Source: Chloroflexales bacterium (GTDB lineage: Bacteria > Chloroflexota > Chloroflexia > Chloroflexales > Chloroflexaceae). Taken from it: a DNA stretch of 7,632 nucleotides. The translations under genes and the position numbers were made by a program. Of this stretch, positions 1-7,279 are shown piece after piece (the stretch's first letter is position 1; each line of letters opens with the position of its first letter). The notes under the pieces were generated by a model. That model was not told the DNA's origin. It ran no database searches and was given only the letters and a program-made list of their open reading frames with translations. Location: contig JAAXUL010000362.1 of NCBI GenBank assembly GCA_013336035.1, positions 1 through 7,632 of the forward strand, written 5' to 3'.

Positions 1-2978
1 GCGGGGCGCACCGTGTCGATGGCGGCCGTGGCCGACACCGGCGTGGTCGGGGGAACGGTCGGGCTCCAGGGCAGGGTCACGCTGAAGCGGCTGCCCTGGC
101 CCAGCGTGCTCTCCACCGCCACACTCCCGCCGTGGGCTTGCGCGAGCCGCCCTACCAGCGCGAGGCCCAGGCCGGTGCCGGTGTACTGGCGGTTCAGGCT
201 GCTATCGAGCTGGACGAAGGGCTGGAACAGCTTGGGCAGGTCCTCCGCCACAATTCCGATGCCCGTATCCCAGACGGTAAAGGTCACCGTCTGCTGCTCC
301 GGGTTGCCCTGCACCTCCAGGCCAACCTGGCCGCCCTCGGGGGTGAACTTCACCGCGTTGGAGAGCAGGTTGACCAGGATCTGCTTCAGCCGCCGCTCGT
401 CGGCGACCAGCCGCTGCACCAGACCGTCGAAGCGGGAGGTGAGCGCGATGCGTTTGACCTGGGCGATCTGGGCGACCATACGGATGCTCATCGTGCCCAA
501 GAGATCGACCTCCAGGGTGGCGTACTCCAGGCTCAGCCGGCCCGACTCGATTTTGGAGAGGTCGAGGATATCGTTGATCAGTTCGAGCAGGTGCTGGCCG
601 CTCTCGCCAATGCTGTGCAGCGCGGCCACTTGCTCGGCCGTGACGGGGCCGTAGATCGCCTCCTGGAGCGCCTCGGCGCGGCCGAGGATGCCGGTGAGCG
701 GGGTGCGCAGCTCGTGGCTCATACTGGCGAGAAACTCATCCTTGAGCCGGGCGGCGCGGGCCAGCTCGGCGTTGGCCAGGCTCAGATCGGCGGTGCGCTC
801 GGCCACGCGGCGGGCCAGCAGCTCCCGCTCGGCCGCCAGGGCCTGCTCGGCGTGGGTGCGCTCAGTCAGCTCGTGCTGGACCTGCGCCAGCAGCCGGGCG
901 TTCCCGATCGCCAGCGCGGCCCGGTCGGCAAGCTCCTGCGCCAGGGTCAGATCGTCCTGGTCGAATGGCGGCTGCGCGGGCTGATGCCGGAACAAGACCA
1001 GGACGCCGATCGTCCGCCCTTGCGTGCGCACCGGCACGCCAATGATACTGCGGACGTGCAGGCGATCGAGCGACGACCGGTACGCTGGTTTCGATAGGGC
1101 ACGCATCTGCTCCGGATCGACGACCGGCAAAAAGATTGGCTGGCTCGTTTGAAAGATCCGGGTGGCGAACGAGGGCTCGTCCACATGCAGCGCATCGGTA
1201 CTGACCGTCAGGCGGGTCAGCGCAACCTTCTCAGGATCGAGGTCGTATACCGCGGCAAGCTGCAGCCACGCGCCATCCGCGGAGCGCAGGTAGAGCATAC
1301 ACTCCGCGTTCAGCCCGGTGGCGGTCGCCTGGGCAACCCGGTCGATCACCGCCTGATACTCCACGCCCGCCTCGACAAAGGCGCGCGAGGCCTCGGACAG
1401 CACGCGCAGCCGCGCCATGCTCCGCTGCAGCGCTACTTCGGCCTGCGTGCGCGCCGTGATGTCCTCGATCGAGGTGACGAGGCCGGTGAATGCTCCCTGC
1501 GCATCGCGCAACACCACCGACTTTACGTGGGCGTGGATCGTGCTCCCATCCTTGCGCCGATAGATCGCCTTACCATCATAGTGGCCCGCCTGCATGAGCT
1601 GGGTCACGGCGGCTTCGCGTGAGGCATGCGGGATCTCCGTCTGGAAGAGCGCCGCGGTTTCCTGCCCGAGCGCCTCCTGGGCGGCCCAGCCAAAGAGGGC
1701 CTCCGCCGCGTGGTTCCAGTAGCTGACGTGGAGGGTGGCATCGGTGCCGACAATCGCATCGTGGACGTTGGCCAGGAGCTCGCCCTTGTAGGCCCGCTGC
1801 GCCTCGGCGCGCTTGCGCGCGGTGATGTCGGTGGTCACCACCACCACCCGCCAATCGGGGAAGTCCACCGGCGCCGCGCTTACGCTTGTCCAGATGACCT
1901 CGCCTGTCTCGGTGACGATGCCGGTCTCCACGTCAGTGATGGGCCGGTGCTCGCGAAATGCCCGCACACTGGCAAACTCCTCGGCCGTCCGCGAGGTGCC
2001 ATCGGGGCGGAGGTACTGGCGCTGCTGATACGCCTGGTTGGACAGGCCGGACCGGTCCATGTGCAGGATCTGATCCAGGGCCGGGTTCGCATAGACCAGG
2101 GTGCGCTCGGCATCAAGGATGGAGATGCCGACCGGCAGAATCTCGAACAGGGTGCCCAGCTTACGCTCGGTCTCCTGCAACGCCGCCTCGGTGCTGCGGC
2201 GCGTGGTGGTATCCCGGCCAAACACGGTCACCCCGCTGACCATGCCCTCCCGCGTCCGGATCGGCGTGAAGCGGTACTCCATCGTGATCCCCGCGCTCTG
2301 CCGCTCGAGGCTGAAGGCCTCGCCGGCGAGCGCCCGGTCATACCCCGCCCGCCAGGTCTCCTGCCACGCCTGGGGCAGCGGAAGCTCCCACAGGCGCTCG
2401 CCGGGACGCACATCCTGCCCGATGATAGCAATGATATCGCGGTGGAAGATGGCGTTGCCGGCAATCAGGCGACCGGTGCGATCCACGGACCAGATCCGGC
2501 CGTCGATGCTCTCGAGCACGCTGGCCAGGGTCTGTTCGCTTTCCCGGAGCGCCTGCTCGACCTGCGGCGGGTCCAATGGGTGCAGATCGCGGATCTGGAT
2601 GATACACACGGCCCCATCAGCGATCGCGACCCAGGCGATCTCCGCCGTGATGGCGAAGGTCGCGCCGCCCTTGCGCACGCCAGTGGTCAATTGGGGTCCA
2701 CTCACCGGCGCCTCCGCAAGCCCAGCGTCAGCGGCAAGCCGGGGCAGCAGCACGGCTAGCGGCTGGCCGAGCAGCTCCTGGCGGGGGTAGCCGAAGAGCT
2801 CCTCGGCCCCGGGGTTGACCAGGGCGATGCGCTGCTGCGGGTCGGTGCCGATCACGGCGTGCAGCGTCAGGGCCAGCATCCCGGCCAGGTGGGCCTGAGC
2901 GATCTGTAGTTCTGCGACACGGCGCGAGTCCGCGGGCGATGCGGAGTCATCGTCGCGACGTTGCGAGGTGTGTGTCAT
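1..2978 (-). CDS. Multi-PAS/GAF sensor histidine kinase, C-terminus cut by window edge
   Basis: A soluble sensor kinase that should autophosphorylate on a histidine and pass the phosphate to a response regulator. One open frame runs from the ATG at 2978 to the window edge, giving about 992 residues with no stop; I checked the frame at six points. Approximate domains: PAS1 25-132, PAS2 146-262, PAS3 272-392 (ends DITARKRAEA), PAS4 396-512 (ends DITARTQAEV), GAF 525-690, coiled-coil linker 690-748, HisKA with SHELRTPL (phosphoacceptor His755), then HATPase with N box Asn874, G1 DTGIGI (Asp904) and G2 GTGLG 934-938. All the key catalytic residues are present. I see no transmembrane segment or signal peptide. 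A GAGGA on the minus strand lies 7 nt before the ATG, which supports this start. The last visible residues, after the ATPase, are a Thr/Pro/Ala-rich linker, so a receiver domain may follow outside the window. Histidine kinase identity is seen directly; the ligand is unknown, and no LOV-type cysteine motif was found. Confidence 0.95.
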   Translation of the reverse strand, partial: MTHTSQRRDDDSASPADSRRVAELQIAQAHLAGMLALTLHAVIGTDPQQRIALVNPGAEELFGYPRQELLGQPLAVLLPRLAADAGLAEAPVSGPQLTTGVRKGGATFAITAEIAWVAIADGAVCIIQIRDLHPLDPPQVEQALRESEQTLASVLESIDGRIWSVDRTGRLIAGNAIFHRDIIAIIGQDVRPGERLWELPLPQAWQETWRAGYDRALAGEAFSLERQSAGITMEYRFTPIRTREGMVSGVTVFGRDTTTRRSTEAALQETERKLGTLFEILPVGISILDAERTLVYANPALDQILHMDRSGLSNQAYQQRQYLRPDGTSRTAEEFASVRAFREHRPITDVETGIVTETGEVIWTSVSAAPVDFPDWRVVVVTTDITARKRAEAQRAYKGELLANVHDAIVGTDATLHVSYWNHAAEALFGWAAQEALGQETAALFQTEIPHASREAAVTQLMQAGHYDGKAIYRRKDGSTIHAHVKSVVLRDAQGAFTGLVTSIEDITARTQAEVALQRSMARLRVLSEASRAFVEAGVEYQAVIDRVAQATATGLNAECMLYLRSADGAWLQLAAVYDLDPEKVALTRLTVSTDALHVDEPSFATRIFQTSQPIFLPVVDPEQMRALSKPAYRSSLDRLHVRSIIGVPVRTQGRTIGVLVLFRHQPAQPPFDQDDLTLAQELADRAALAIGNARLLAQVQHELTERTHAEQALAAERELLARRVAERTADLSLANAELARAARLKDEFLASMSHELRTPLTGILGRAEALQEAIYGPVTAEQVAALHSIGESGQHLLELINDILDLSKIESGRLSLEYATLEVDLLGTMSIRMVAQIAQVKRIALTSRFDGLVQRLVADERRLKQILVNLLSNAVKFTPEGGQVGLEVQGNPEQQTVTFTVWDTGIGIVAEDLPKLFQPFVQLDSSLNRQYTGTGLGLALVGRLAQAHGGSVAVESTLGQGSRFSVTLPWSPTVPPTTPVSATAAIDTVRP

Positions 2979-3179
2979 ACCACCGTCCTCATCTGCCTGA
3001 ACATGGGGCGATCGTGCCATGAGTGTAGCAGGTTCCCGTACCAGGCTAGGGATGTTCCTCACAAAGATCGCTGCGCGTTTTCGCGCTGGGGCCCTCGGAT
3101 GACGGCGTTGCCCCAGCACGGGCCACCAGGCTCCTTCCCGCCGACGGTTGTCCCACTTGCTGCGCGCGCAGCGCGACGG

Positions 3180-3332
3180 GTGCATCCTGAAGCGGCGGCC
3201 CTGCCCCGGCGCACATTCGACGGCGACAAAACCAGGCCCAGGCCCAGGCGGTGGTACTGGCGGCTCTGCCGGCTGTCGAGCTGCACGAAGGGCTGAAACG
3301 GCTTCGGCAGCTCCTCGGCCGCGAGGCCGATC
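3180..3332 (-). pseudogene. Decayed fragment of a histidine kinase HATPase domain
   Basis: Minus-strand translation leading down from about 3332 reads IGLAAEELPKPFQPFVQLDS followed by RQSRQYHRLGLGLVL. This matches the segment after the G1 box and through the G2 box of the neighbouring kinases (IGIVAEDLPKLFQPFVQLDS in the minus-strand kinase). By hand count 24 of 35 residues match that kinase and 20 of 35 match the plus-strand one. The frame is then broken: the next recognisable stretch, VAVECAPGQGRRF, aligns to VAVESTLGQGSRF but in another frame, consistent with loss of about 28 nt encoding the residues in between. The G2 box GTGLG has become HRLGLG. No HisKA, N box or G1 box is detectable upstream and no start is evident. 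It lies in the same orientation as, and just upstream of, the minus-strand kinase, so it is probably the residue of a former tandem copy. It is not expected to give a working protein. Confidence 0.82.
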
Positions 3333-3507
3333 CAATGCGCCGATCATCCCGCTCAGTTATGATCTCATCACGCACCGGGCGACAGAAGGTTCTATGCTGG
3401 TCATGCGGCGTCAGTGCCGTTGGTGGTGTTAGGTTCCACGATGGAGAGGGCGCGCGAGCGCACGTCACGGCCTGCGTACAGCGGCTGGCCGTTGCGGACA
3501 CGCGTAC

Positions 3508-3514
3508 GAGGGAG
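3508..3514 (+). promoter_or_regulatory. Shine-Dalgarno sequence setting the hybrid kinase start
   Basis: GAGGGAG at 3508-3514 ends 8 nt before the ATG at 3523, an ideal spacing. An in-frame GTG at 3514 would begin inside this purine tract and would have no properly placed ribosome site of its own, so the ATG at 3523 is preferred. Confidence 0.7.
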
Positions 3515-3522
3515 TGGCAGCT

Positions 3523-6500
3523 ATGGGCTCCGGCATACCCGGCGCCGCAGCGGCGCCTGATGACCTATCTTCCGATGCGGATCTGCTGCGCCAGATCGTC
3601 GAGCAGGCGCCGCAGGGCATCCTGGTCACCACACCCGCGGGGCGTGTCCGCCTGGTCAACCCGGCCGCCTGCGCACTGCTGGGCTATGAGCGGGGTGAGC
3701 TACTTGAGCGCAGCTGGCAGAATCTGCTGCGGGGCGACGCCGGGGCGCCTGATCCGCTCCACCTGACCGACCTGCCACCCGGTTCGGTACGCCACCACCT
3801 GGGCCTGATGCGCCACCAGGACGGGCATGAGCTGAGCGTAGCTATCACCACCCGCCGGCTGGCGGATGGGTGTGTGCTGCATATGCTGTCCGCACCGACC
3901 ACGCAGCCGCCGGCGGACGCCCGGCAGCGGGCCAGCGAAGAGCCCTATCGCACTATGGTCGAGGCCGCCGAGGACGCCATCTTTCTGCTCCACCCCGACG
4001 AAACGGTCCAGCATGTCAATCCGGCGGGCGCCCGCTTTCTCGATCTGACGCCTGACGTGATCATTGGGCGGCCGTATGCGGAGTTCTTGCCGCCCACCAT
4101 TGCCGAGCAGCAGCGGCAGCATATCCAGCAGGTGTTTGCGACCGGCACGCTCCACACGGGCGAGTTTGTCATACCCACGGCGCACGGCGAGCGCTGGATG
4201 AGCACCACGCTGGTCCCGCTGAAGACCCCCGCTGCAACCGTCGCTGCCGTGGTGGGCATCGCCCGCGACATCACCGCGCAGAAGCACACCGAGGAGGCGC
4301 TGCGCCTGAGCGAGGCGCGCTTCCGCACCGTGGTGATCCACGCCCAGCCGATCATCTTCATGATCGACCGTGATGGCACCTTCCTGCTCTCCGAGGGCAA
4401 GATGCTTGCCGCCCTGGGGCTGAAGCCCGGGCAGGTGGTCGGCCAATCAGCCTTCACGCTCTACCAGGACTACCCGGCGATCCTGTACGGCCTCCAGACG
4501 GCCCTGGCCGGGGAACATGTCGAGGATACGATTGATGTCGGTGGGGTGGTCTTCGACATCTTCTATACGCCCTACCGCGCGGCTGATGGGGCGGTGATTG
4601 GCGTGATTGGGATGGCCGTCGATATCACTGAGCGGCGGCAGGCGGAGGCGGCCCTGCGCGAGCGCGAAACCCAGCTCCGCCTCGCCAACGAGGCGGGCGA
4701 CATTGGCACCTGGCGCCACGATATCGCCACGGGCCGCATCCTTTTTGATGCGCGTGGCCGCGCCCACTATGGGTTCGACCACGACACGGCCACGCTGGCT
4801 GAGGTCCTGGCCCGCATCCACCCGGATGACACGGCGCGGCTCGAGCAGGAGATTGCGGCGACCATCGACCCGGCCAGCGACGGCAGCTACCGCACCGAAT
4901 ATCGGGTGCTCCACCCCGACGGCTCGCACCACTGGCTCGCGATCCAGGCCCGGGTGTACTTTGCGGGTGAGGGCAACGCGCGACGGTCTATGCTGGGGTT
5001 CGGCACCAGCCAGGAGATCACCGCACGCAAGCAGGCGGACCAGGCCCTGCGCGAAAGCGAGGCCAGGTTCCGCGCGATCACCGAGCAGCTCCGCGACGTC
5101 GTCTTCCTGGCTGACCCGGCGGGGAGGCTCACCTACATCTCGCCAGCGGCGCACACCATCTTCGGCACGATACCCGCAGCGCTCATCGGCCAACCATTCG
5201 CGGCGCTCCTCGCGGCGGATGCGATCTCCAGCACGCTCGCGGCCTTCCAGGCGACCCTGGACGGTGCGACAATCATCCGGAACCGGGAGCTGCGGATGCG
5301 CCGCGCGGACGGGTCGACCTTCAGCGGCGAGCTGAACGGTGTGCCCTTCGCGCGCGACGGGGCCGCTGGCGTCCTCGGCGTCATCCGGGACATTAGCGAG
5401 CGCAAGGCGGCCGAGGTGGCGCTCCAGACTGAGCGTGCCTCCCTGGCGCAGCGGGTCGTGGAGCGCACGGCCGAGCTCAGCCGCGCCAACGCCGCACTGG
5501 TGGCTGCCGTAAAGGCCAAAGATGAGTTCCTGGCCAATATGAGCCACGAGCTGCGCACGCCGCTGACCACCATCCTTGGGCGGACTGAGCTGCTGCGCGA
5601 GCAGATCTACGGGCCGCTCACCGAGCCGCAAGGCACGGCCATCCACAGTATCGCGGCGAGCGGCCAGCATCTGCTGACCCTGATCAACGATATCCTGGAC
5701 CTCGCCAAGATCGAGGCCGGCAAGATCGAGCTCCAGCTCGCTCCCGTGGATGTCGATCTGCTCTGTCAGCAGAGTCGGCAGCTGGTGGTCGAGCGCGCCA
5801 CGCGCAAGCGGATCACGCTCACCACCACCCTCGACCCGCAGGTGACGAGCATCCAGGCCGATGCGTTGCGGCTGAAGCAGATCCTGGTCAATCTGCTCAC
5901 CAATGCGGTGAAGTTCACCCCGGAAGGGGGGGAGGTCGGCCTGGAGGTTGAGGGCGACCCGGAGCGGCAGACGGCCACCTTCACGGTCTGGGATACGGGC
6001 ATCGGCATCGCGCCCGAAGACCAGGGGCGCCTGTTCCAGCCCTTCGTGCAGCTGGACAGCGCGTTGAACCGGGAGTACACAGGGACCGGGCTGGGGTTGG
6101 CGCTGGTGCTGCGCTTAGCCGAGCGCCACGGCGGCAGCGTGGCGCTCGAGAGCACGCTGGGAGCGGGGAGCCGCTTCAGCGTGACGCTGCCCTGGACCTG
6201 GCCCGAGCACGCAGGCAGCATGCCCGCGCCCCCCGCGGACGGCGCAGAGCTGCCGCTCGGTGTGGGCGGGCCAGCTGAGCCTGGGGCCCGTCCAGTGATC
6301 CTGCTGGCCGAGGATCACGAGGCGAACCTCCAGATCCTACACGACGCGCTCGCCGCCGCCGGCTATGCGGTGGTCGTGGCGCGGAACGGGATGGAGGCCG
6401 TGGCCCTGGCCGTGGATCAGCACCCGGCGCTCATCGTGATGGACATCCAGATGCCCGTGCTGGACGGGCTGGAGGCGATCCGGCGCATTCGGGCCAGCGG

Positions 6501-6705
6501 ACTGCACACGACGCCGATCATCGCCCTGACCGCCCTGGCGATGCGGGGCGACCGCGAGCGCTGCCTGGCCGCGGGCGCCGATGACTATCTCACCAAGCCC
6601 GTCCACCTCCGGACACTGATGGCGAGGATTGCGGCACACCGCCAGCCGCAGGCGGGACAGGCCACCGCCCCCCCAGACGGCGACGAGGCGTCGGCACCGG
6701 CGTGA
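3523..6705 (+). CDS. Hybrid sensor histidine kinase with five PAS domains and C-terminal receiver
   Basis: A complete 1060-residue soluble hybrid kinase, expected to sense a cytoplasmic signal, autophosphorylate and relay phosphate within the same chain. Approximate domains: PAS1 15-120, PAS2 136-260 (ends RDITAQKHTEEA), PAS3 261-379 (ends VDITERRQAEAA), PAS4 379-509 (a PAS_3-type fold with HPDD and a PAC segment), PAS5 509-635 (ends RDISERKAAEVA), coiled coil 636-670, HisKA with SHELRTPL (His675), HATPase with N box Asn794, G1 DTGIGI (Asp824) and G2 GTGLG 854-858, a Pro/Ala-rich linker, then the receiver. The receiver has the acidic pair Glu930/Asp931, phosphoacceptor Asp974 in MDIQMPVLDG, Thr1003 and Lys1025 in the LTKP motif, so it appears functional. 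No DNA-binding or HPt domain is present, so a separate HPt protein or response regulator would be needed for output, or the receiver may tune kinase activity. I see no membrane segment. The start is the ATG behind GAGGGAG. The transmitter is closely similar to the divergent minus-strand kinase. The signal cannot be told from sequence. Confidence 0.96.
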   Translation: MGSGIPGAAAAPDDLSSDADLLRQIVEQAPQGILVTTPAGRVRLVNPAACALLGYERGELLERSWQNLLRGDAGAPDPLHLTDLPPGSVRHHLGLMRHQDGHELSVAITTRRLADGCVLHMLSAPTTQPPADARQRASEEPYRTMVEAAEDAIFLLHPDETVQHVNPAGARFLDLTPDVIIGRPYAEFLPPTIAEQQRQHIQQVFATGTLHTGEFVIPTAHGERWMSTTLVPLKTPAATVAAVVGIARDITAQKHTEEALRLSEARFRTVVIHAQPIIFMIDRDGTFLLSEGKMLAALGLKPGQVVGQSAFTLYQDYPAILYGLQTALAGEHVEDTIDVGGVVFDIFYTPYRAADGAVIGVIGMAVDITERRQAEAALRERETQLRLANEAGDIGTWRHDIATGRILFDARGRAHYGFDHDTATLAEVLARIHPDDTARLEQEIAATIDPASDGSYRTEYRVLHPDGSHHWLAIQARVYFAGEGNARRSMLGFGTSQEITARKQADQALRESEARFRAITEQLRDVVFLADPAGRLTYISPAAHTIFGTIPAALIGQPFAALLAADAISSTLAAFQATLDGATIIRNRELRMRRADGSTFSGELNGVPFARDGAAGVLGVIRDISERKAAEVALQTERASLAQRVVERTAELSRANAALVAAVKAKDEFLANMSHELRTPLTTILGRTELLREQIYGPLTEPQGTAIHSIAASGQHLLTLINDILDLAKIEAGKIELQLAPVDVDLLCQQSRQLVVERATRKRITLTTTLDPQVTSIQADALRLKQILVNLLTNAVKFTPEGGEVGLEVEGDPERQTATFTVWDTGIGIAPEDQGRLFQPFVQLDSALNREYTGTGLGLALVLRLAERHGGSVALESTLGAGSRFSVTLPWTWPEHAGSMPAPPADGAELPLGVGGPAEPGARPVILLAEDHEANLQILHDALAAAGYAVVVARNGMEAVALAVDQHPALIVMDIQMPVLDGLEAIRRIRASGLHTTPIIALTALAMRGDRERCLAAGADDYLTKPVHLRTLMARIAAHRQPQAGQATAPPDGDEASAPA

Positions 6706-6886
6706 GACCAGCGCGACGAGGTATGGGTGGTGCGCAGCGGTCGCCGTCGGCCTGGCCGCCATCGTGGCGCAGCTCGGCTGCTTCGTGCTGCCGGCCCTGG
6801 CCTTCGTCTGGCTCACGCGCCAGCCGCTGCGCGCGACTCGCACGCTGATCTCGCTCAGCCCGAGGAGCGCCGGCGCGGCTGCCTGA
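6629..6886 (+). CDS. Possible small membrane protein or gene fragment after the hybrid kinase
   Basis: I do not recognise this reading frame. From about 6719 to the TGA at 6884-6886 it reads like real coding sequence: nearly every codon ends in G or C, and the product has a hydrophobic run of about 29 residues (WCAAVAVGLAAIVAQLGCFV then LPALAFVWL), followed by basic residues. One long membrane helix or a tight hairpin is plausible. The weak point is the start. No ATG lies in frame near 6719. The listed start is a TTG at 6629 inside the end of the kinase gene, giving an Arg/Pro-rich leader that is probably just the kinase sequence read in another frame; a GTG at 6764 is the other option but lacks a ribosome site. 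It could be a genuine small protein, the relic of a larger membrane protein gene that has lost its 5' end, or chance in GC-rich DNA. Confidence 0.25.
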   Translation: MRHTASRRRDRPPPPQTATRRRHRRETSATRYGWCAAVAVGLAAIVAQLGCFVLPALAFVWLTRQPLRATRTLISLSPRSAGAAA

Positions 6887-6911
6887 TCGGCCTACTGAGC
6901 AGAGAAGTCCC

Positions 6912-6940
6912 GCTCGTCGGAACTGGCGAGCGCGACGAGC
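6912..6940 (+). terminator. Stem-loop downstream of the hybrid kinase, possible terminator
   Basis: GCTCGTCG at 6912-6919 is the exact reverse complement of CGACGAGC at 6933-6940, giving an 8-bp GC-rich stem with a 13-nt loop. It sits about 200 nt after the kinase stop and 25 nt after the end of the small hydrophobic frame. No run of T follows, so this is only a candidate transcription terminator or 3'-end stabilising hairpin. Confidence 0.3.
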
Positions 6941-7087
6941 CGTTGGATGCGCCACGCGATCAGCGCGGTTGAGGTCTGCGCACGGAGCGAAGGCGCTGAC
7001 CAATAACGGAAGGGGCATCTGCGGGCCATGAGCATCACTGGCTACACCTCTCAGATACCCGGTTACAAGTTTAGGGCTTGGGAATGC

Positions 7088-7099
7088 GCGTTTAAACGC
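7088..7099. repeat. Perfect 12-bp palindrome
   Basis: GCGTTTAAACGC is its own reverse complement. It overlaps the left arm of the adjoining inverted repeat by two bases. It could be a binding site for a dimeric protein or part of a folded transcript; the function is unknown. Confidence 0.6.
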
Positions 7100-7163
7100 C
7101 TCAGCCGCCACTAGCCACAAGATGCCTGCGACAGACAGGCTCGCGGCGAGCGGCGGCTGAGGC
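7098..7163. repeat. Perfect 12-bp inverted repeat enclosing two smaller hairpins
   Basis: GCCTCAGCCGCC at 7098-7109 pairs perfectly with GGCGGCTGAGGC at 7152-7163 across a 42-nt interior. The interior itself holds two small hairpins side by side: GCCTG/CAGGC (7124-7128 with 7136-7140) and GCTCG/CGAGC (7139-7143 with 7147-7151, sharing two bases with the first). A transcript of either strand could fold into a branched structure. Being between convergent genes, it may act as a bidirectional terminator; a structured RNA, a recombination site or a small non-autonomous element are other readings. No T-run or target-site duplication was found. Confidence 0.6.
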
Positions 7164-7165
7164 CT

Positions 7166-7177
7166 AGTCATATGACT
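7166..7177. repeat. Perfect 12-bp palindrome
   Basis: AGTCATATGACT is its own reverse complement and begins two bases after the right arm of the inverted repeat. With the palindrome at 7088-7099 it brackets that repeat. It resembles a site for a dimeric DNA-binding protein, but no cognate protein is encoded in the window. Confidence 0.6.
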
Positions 7178-7237
7178 CGCTGAACTGGCGGCGGTGGCGC
7201 CGCAGCGATGTCCCCTGGTCGGCACGCCCCAGTGACC

Positions 7238-7262
7238 CGGCAGCCTCGCTGCGGATCTGCCG
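7238..7262 (-). terminator. Weak stem-loop after the deaminase stop
   Basis: CGGCAG at 7238-7243 and CTGCCG at 7257-7262 form a 6-bp stem with a 13-nt loop, beginning 17 nt past the deaminase stop on the minus strand. There is no following T-run, so it is a weak terminator candidate. Confidence 0.2.
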
Positions 7263-7279
7263 AACTTCCCGCAGCTGGC

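Larger units (their letters stand above)
2979..3522. other. Divergent intergenic region between the two kinase genes
   Basis: This 544-bp stretch must carry the promoters of both kinase genes, which are transcribed away from each other. Its middle is occupied by a kinase remnant (about 3180-3332). On the plus strand, TATGAT at 3358-3363 and TATGCT at 3393-3398 resemble -10 hexamers, and on the minus strand TACACT (3027-3022) does too. None has a convincing -35 partner at normal spacing, so I do not call a promoter. A 6-bp inverted repeat, ACGGCC at 3467-3472 and GGCCGT at 3487-3492, could form a hairpin in the leader of the plus-strand kinase. The short open frames in this stretch do not look like proteins. 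Confidence 0.6.
6706..7279. other. Intergenic region between convergent kinase and deaminase genes
   Basis: Both flanking genes point into this 574-bp gap, so it should hold the terminators of both. Its left part carries the hydrophobic reading frame ending at 6886. The middle (roughly 7000-7100) is visibly less GC-rich than the rest of the window. At 7088-7177 there are two perfect 12-bp palindromes flanking a perfect 12-bp inverted repeat. A further small hairpin, 6 bp with a 4-nt loop, is possible at 7188-7203. I found no tRNA, no T-run of the classical intrinsic-terminator kind, and no transposase. Confidence 0.6.

Noticed and set aside
132..1097. Long plus-strand open frame (321 codons) antisense to the first kinase
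   Set aside because: It is a shadow of the minus-strand kinase; the opposite strand carries GAF, HisKA and HATPase motifs, and the plus product has no recognisable domain.
1626..2759. Long plus-strand open frame (377 codons)
   Set aside because: It lies antisense to PAS1-PAS4 of the minus-strand kinase; such long antisense frames are common in GC-rich genes and the product is low-complexity Gly/Arg/Ala-rich.
3046..3501. Minus-strand open frame of 151 codons in the divergent intergenic region
   Set aside because: It reads the kinase remnant in the wrong frame; the HATPase similarity is in other frames and is broken, so this is not an intact gene.
3514..3522. GTG at 3514 as the start of the hybrid kinase
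   Set aside because: The GTG overlaps the GAGGGAG ribosome site that is ideally spaced for the ATG at 3523.
4447..5670. Long minus-strand open frame (407 codons)
   Set aside because: It is antisense to PAS3-HisKA of the hybrid kinase, where the plus-strand frame has unambiguous conserved motifs.
7088..7177. tRNA or other known RNA gene in the palindrome cluster
   Set aside because: No acceptor/anticodon/T-arm pattern and no familiar RNA motif could be matched; only the dyad symmetry is supportable.
6590..7225. Minus-strand open frame of 211 codons across the convergent gap
   Set aside because: About half of it is antisense to the end of the kinase and to the hydrophobic frame, the product is Arg/Ala/Pro-rich with no family resemblance, and it runs through the palindrome cluster.
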